From positions 1 to 64,000 of the forward strand of contig NZ_JAPTGG010000007.1 in assembly GCF_026891035.1 (NCBI RefSeq): DNA of 64,000 bases. Direction: 5' to 3'. The notes beneath the pieces are model-generated. The model made no database searches and was not told where the DNA came from. It worked only from the letters and a program-made list of their open reading frames with translations. Numbering within the stretch: the first letter of the stretch is position 1; every line of letters begins with the position of its first letter. The position numbers and the translations under genes were made by a program. Origin of the DNA: Dasania phycosphaerae. Lineage in GTDB: Bacteria > Pseudomonadota > Gammaproteobacteria > Pseudomonadales > Dasaniaceae. Shown piece after piece: positions 61,977-64,000 of the stretch.

Positions 61977-62638
61977 TTGTTGCCGTGAAAGGCGAGCTTT
62001 AAGCTGCAAGAGCTAAGTTTTTATCAGCCTTTCAGGCTGAGATGCAAGCCACAAGAGGCAAGCTGTAAGAAAAACAAAATCTATTCAAAGTTTGCTGTTT
62101 GTTAGGTGGATTTTTTTTAACTCGGCAATGGCGGTGGCATTAGAGTACAGTTTTTTAAATCGAAAAATCAGCATTCGCACGATGCAAGAGGGCTGAGCCG
62201 GGTGCTGTCGCGAAATATAAAAGGGCTGGCCGTGGTAGCGGATGAGACAGCGCAGCGTTTTAAGGCTCAGTAGCGGACGCGGGCACCCCGGAGGGGCCGG
62301 ACCATGTAGCGGCGGCATCCGGCTCAGCCATCGGGTTTAATAAACCACTGTATTAACCCAAGCTTTTCTTTTGGTGTAGATAATGAGAAGTTCTTAATTC
62401 GGCAATGCCCCAAGGTTCTTGCTCCATGATGGCGGCCCTCCGGGCTGCCTTCACTCCCTGCTGAGCCCGCCCTGCGGGAAAGCCGGTCTCATCCGTTCAC
62501 TCAGCGCTCATCTTTTATATTCCGCAAGAACCTTGGGGCATTCCCTGCGATCGCAGAGCGTTCGAATTTTGGCGATTTAAAAAATTGGCACGATGTGCGA
62601 GGGGCATCGTGACAGCAATCCATAACTACAGTTCGTAC
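61977..62638. repeat. Composite intergenic repeat module, copy 2
   Basis: No gene. From 61,990 to 62,070, words of the AAGCTGCAAG family. Segment C (about 62,119-62,333) matches segment A at 17,818-18,059, and segment D (about 62,399-62,555) matches segment B at 18,154-18,310, including its terminal inverted repeats (GGCAATGCCCCAAGG and CCTTGGGGCATTCCC). Both modules lie between convergent genes. No terminator with a T run was seen in it. Confidence 0.85.
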
Positions 62639-64000
62639 TTATTTCTCAGACAGTGCCTCTTGCAAGGGGTCTAGCAAGTCGCCGAAATTTTGCCAGTACG
62701 CCAGAGCCGAGCGGTAAATGGGTTTGCGTACTTGTTCGGAGCTGGAAGTTTTTACCGCGCGCTGGGTTTGGTGAAAATCAACACAGGCTTGCTCAAAGGG
62801 CAGTTCACAGTATTCGAGTAAGCGCTGCACGTGGCTGGCCACATCGTCTACCACATCTTCATACTGCACATCTAAAATTTTACCGGGCAATACGTTATGC
62901 CAGTGCTGCATTAGGCGCTCATAGTCGCGGTAATATAAGCCCAGGTCGGTTAAGTCGTAGGTGAAGTGTTGGCCTATGGCCCATAATTGTTTATAGCAGC
63001 CCAGGCAGCTGTCCATGGGGTGGCGTTTGGCGTTAATGATTTTTGCGTTGGGGAATAAAGCTAAAATCAAACCGATATGGGCAAAGTTGTTGGGCAGTTT
63101 GTCGATAAAAAACGGCGTTTTTTGTTGCCGATGAAATTCAGCCTGTTTTAAATAATGTGCTGCGGCTTTTTGAATATTGCTCAGCGTTAGATGGCTGGCG
63201 GGGTCGCTGGGATTTTTGCTTTTGGGGTGCAGGCTGTCCATGCGGCTAGCGATGCGTGGCATGTAGGGTAGTTCTTGAGTGCCTTCTATCTGTGAGTGGC
63301 TGGCCAGTATTTGCTCTTGCAGAGTAGAGCCGGAACGGGGCAGGCCGACCACAAAAATAGGGGTTACCTCATGGTTAGCGTGATTGTTTAGTTGGGCAAA
63401 AAAGTCGGCATTGTAGGTGGCGATAATTTTATCGGTTTGCTCACTGTTTTCCTGGGCGCTGTAGTGTACTAGCGTTTTTTGCACGCGGTTGGCTTGTTGG
63501 TAATAGTTAAAAGCGCTGCGGTACTCCTTTTTATGTTCGTACGCTTTGCCCAAGGCATAGCCTAAATAAACCTGATCTTTTTCACGTAGCTCGTCTTGTG
63601 TTAAGGCTTCTTGCATGGCGGCTATTTGCTGGTCGCTAAACGAAAAGGTTTTCATGTCCGATAGCGCCCAATAGGCTTCGCCGTAGTATTTATTGTGGCT
63701 AATACAGCTTAGAAACTCTTCGATTGCCTGCTCCTGTTGCCCCAGAGTTTTTAAGGCTAGGCCTAGTTGGGCGCGGGCGGGGTTTAATGCAGGCGATTTT
63801 TCTAGCAGGCTTTTTAACAGCGCTATGCCCTGTTCGTGCTGATGGTTTTTTATGTGGCTTTCGGCTTTGATGATTTGGGTTTCATCGGCATTGGGGTTGA
63901 TTTCTAAGCTGCGCTTTAAGCTTTCAGCGGCCGCATCGGTTTTGTCTTGCAGTAATTGGGCGCGGCCCAGGCCATTCCATGCTCGCCAGTTTTCTGGAGC
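62639..64000 (-). CDS. TPR-sulfotransferase, 5' part beyond the window
   Basis: The frame stays open from the stop at 62,639 to the window edge (454 codons visible). The N-terminal part is tetratricopeptide repeats (NWRAWNGLGRAQLL, YGEAYWALSD); from about 63,655 inward comes a sulfotransferase domain with PAPS-binding VVGLPRSGSTLQEQIL, KLPNNFAHIGLI, and INAKRHPMDSCLGCYKQ. An internal ATG at 63,655 is not the start, since TPR coding continues upstream. Such proteins sulfate or transfer to peptides or glycans; substrate unknown. No partner genes visible. Confidence 0.9.
   Translation of the reverse strand, partial: APENWRAWNGLGRAQLLQDKTDAAAESLKRSLEINPNADETQIIKAESHIKNHQHEQGIALLKSLLEKSPALNPARAQLGLALKTLGQQEQAIEEFLSCISHNKYYGEAYWALSDMKTFSFSDQQIAAMQEALTQDELREKDQVYLGYALGKAYEHKKEYRSAFNYYQQANRVQKTLVHYSAQENSEQTDKIIATYNADFFAQLNNHANHEVTPIFVVGLPRSGSTLQEQILASHSQIEGTQELPYMPRIASRMDSLHPKSKNPSDPASHLTLSNIQKAAAHYLKQAEFHRQQKTPFFIDKLPNNFAHIGLILALFPNAKIINAKRHPMDSCLGCYKQLWAIGQHFTYDLTDLGLYYRDYERLMQHWHNVLPGKILDVQYEDVVDDVASHVQRLLEYCELPFEQACVDFHQTQRAVKTSSSEQVRKPIYRSALAYWQNFGDLLDPLQEALSEK

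Overview
The window looks like the chromosome of a free-living, probably marine gammaproteobacterium of the Pseudomonadales/Cellvibrionales kind. Basis: gene content and order match Pseudomonas-type neighbourhoods (dsbD-aroQ-accB-accC-prmA-DUF3426-dusB-fis-purH-purD; vfr-osmC-coq7; gpmI-envC-ctpA-yibQ facing rhodanese-grxC-secB-trmL; yrfG-hslR-hslO-pckA). Base composition is moderate (around half G+C by eye). No rRNA, CRISPR array, phage or plasmid backbone was seen.

Layout. 1-122: cut-off end of an IS3-like insertion sequence. 162-2621: vfr, an OsmC protein, a 16-copy heptamer repeat, a hypothetical gene, coq7. 2647-14806: a long minus-strand housekeeping run (purD, purH, fis, dusB, DUF3426 protein, prmA, accC, accB, aroQ, dsbD), with a 617-bp repeat-filled gap between purH and purD. 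14912-17765: four plus-strand envelope genes (hypothetical, PCuAC copper chaperone, DUF2333, YajG-like lipoprotein). 17766-18573: repeat-rich convergent gap. 18574-22344: tex and an HD-GYP protein. 22440-26593: a TPP-riboswitch-controlled thiamine or thiamine-precursor uptake operon (TonB receptor, YkoF-like binder, PnuC/PnuT transporter, small-molecule kinase). 26631-28323: cation transporter, TetR regulator and MAPEG protein.

28381-36047 is the most interesting part. A tightly coupled four-gene operon (thermostable-hemolysin family protein, AMP-dependent acyl ligase, haem-oxygenase-like diiron oxidase with a full ligand set, short-chain dehydrogenase) starts behind a good match to a PmrA/QseB-type response-regulator box. 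It is followed by a QseBC/PmrAB-like two-component system, a cupredoxin, an FTR1-like iron permease and an envelope protein. I infer a small acyl-derived metabolite pathway with its own regulator and metal-supply genes; the product is unknown.

36183-42785: periplasmic binding protein, pckA, hslO, hslR, yrfG, ggt. 42954-43907: three small unknown proteins, two sharing a DRR/PWWL motif. 44557-49563: a diaminobutyrate aminotransferase/decarboxylase fusion (1,3-diaminopropane synthesis), a class 3 lipase and an HPP membrane protein. 49773-50527: four 171-bp structured tandem repeats next to tRNA-Phe. 50611-61976: yggX, mutY, hisB-hisH-hisF (no hisA), a DUF6316-like protein, yibQ, ctpA, envC, gpmI, rhodanese, grxC, secB, trmL. 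61977-62638: a second copy of the repeat module seen at 17.8 kb. The window ends inside a TPR-sulfotransferase gene.

Several gaps are filled by repeat families: heptamer arrays, REP-like palindromes, a purH-purD dispersed element, and a paired module present in two convergent gaps. Domain calls are by eye from motifs; no database search was run.
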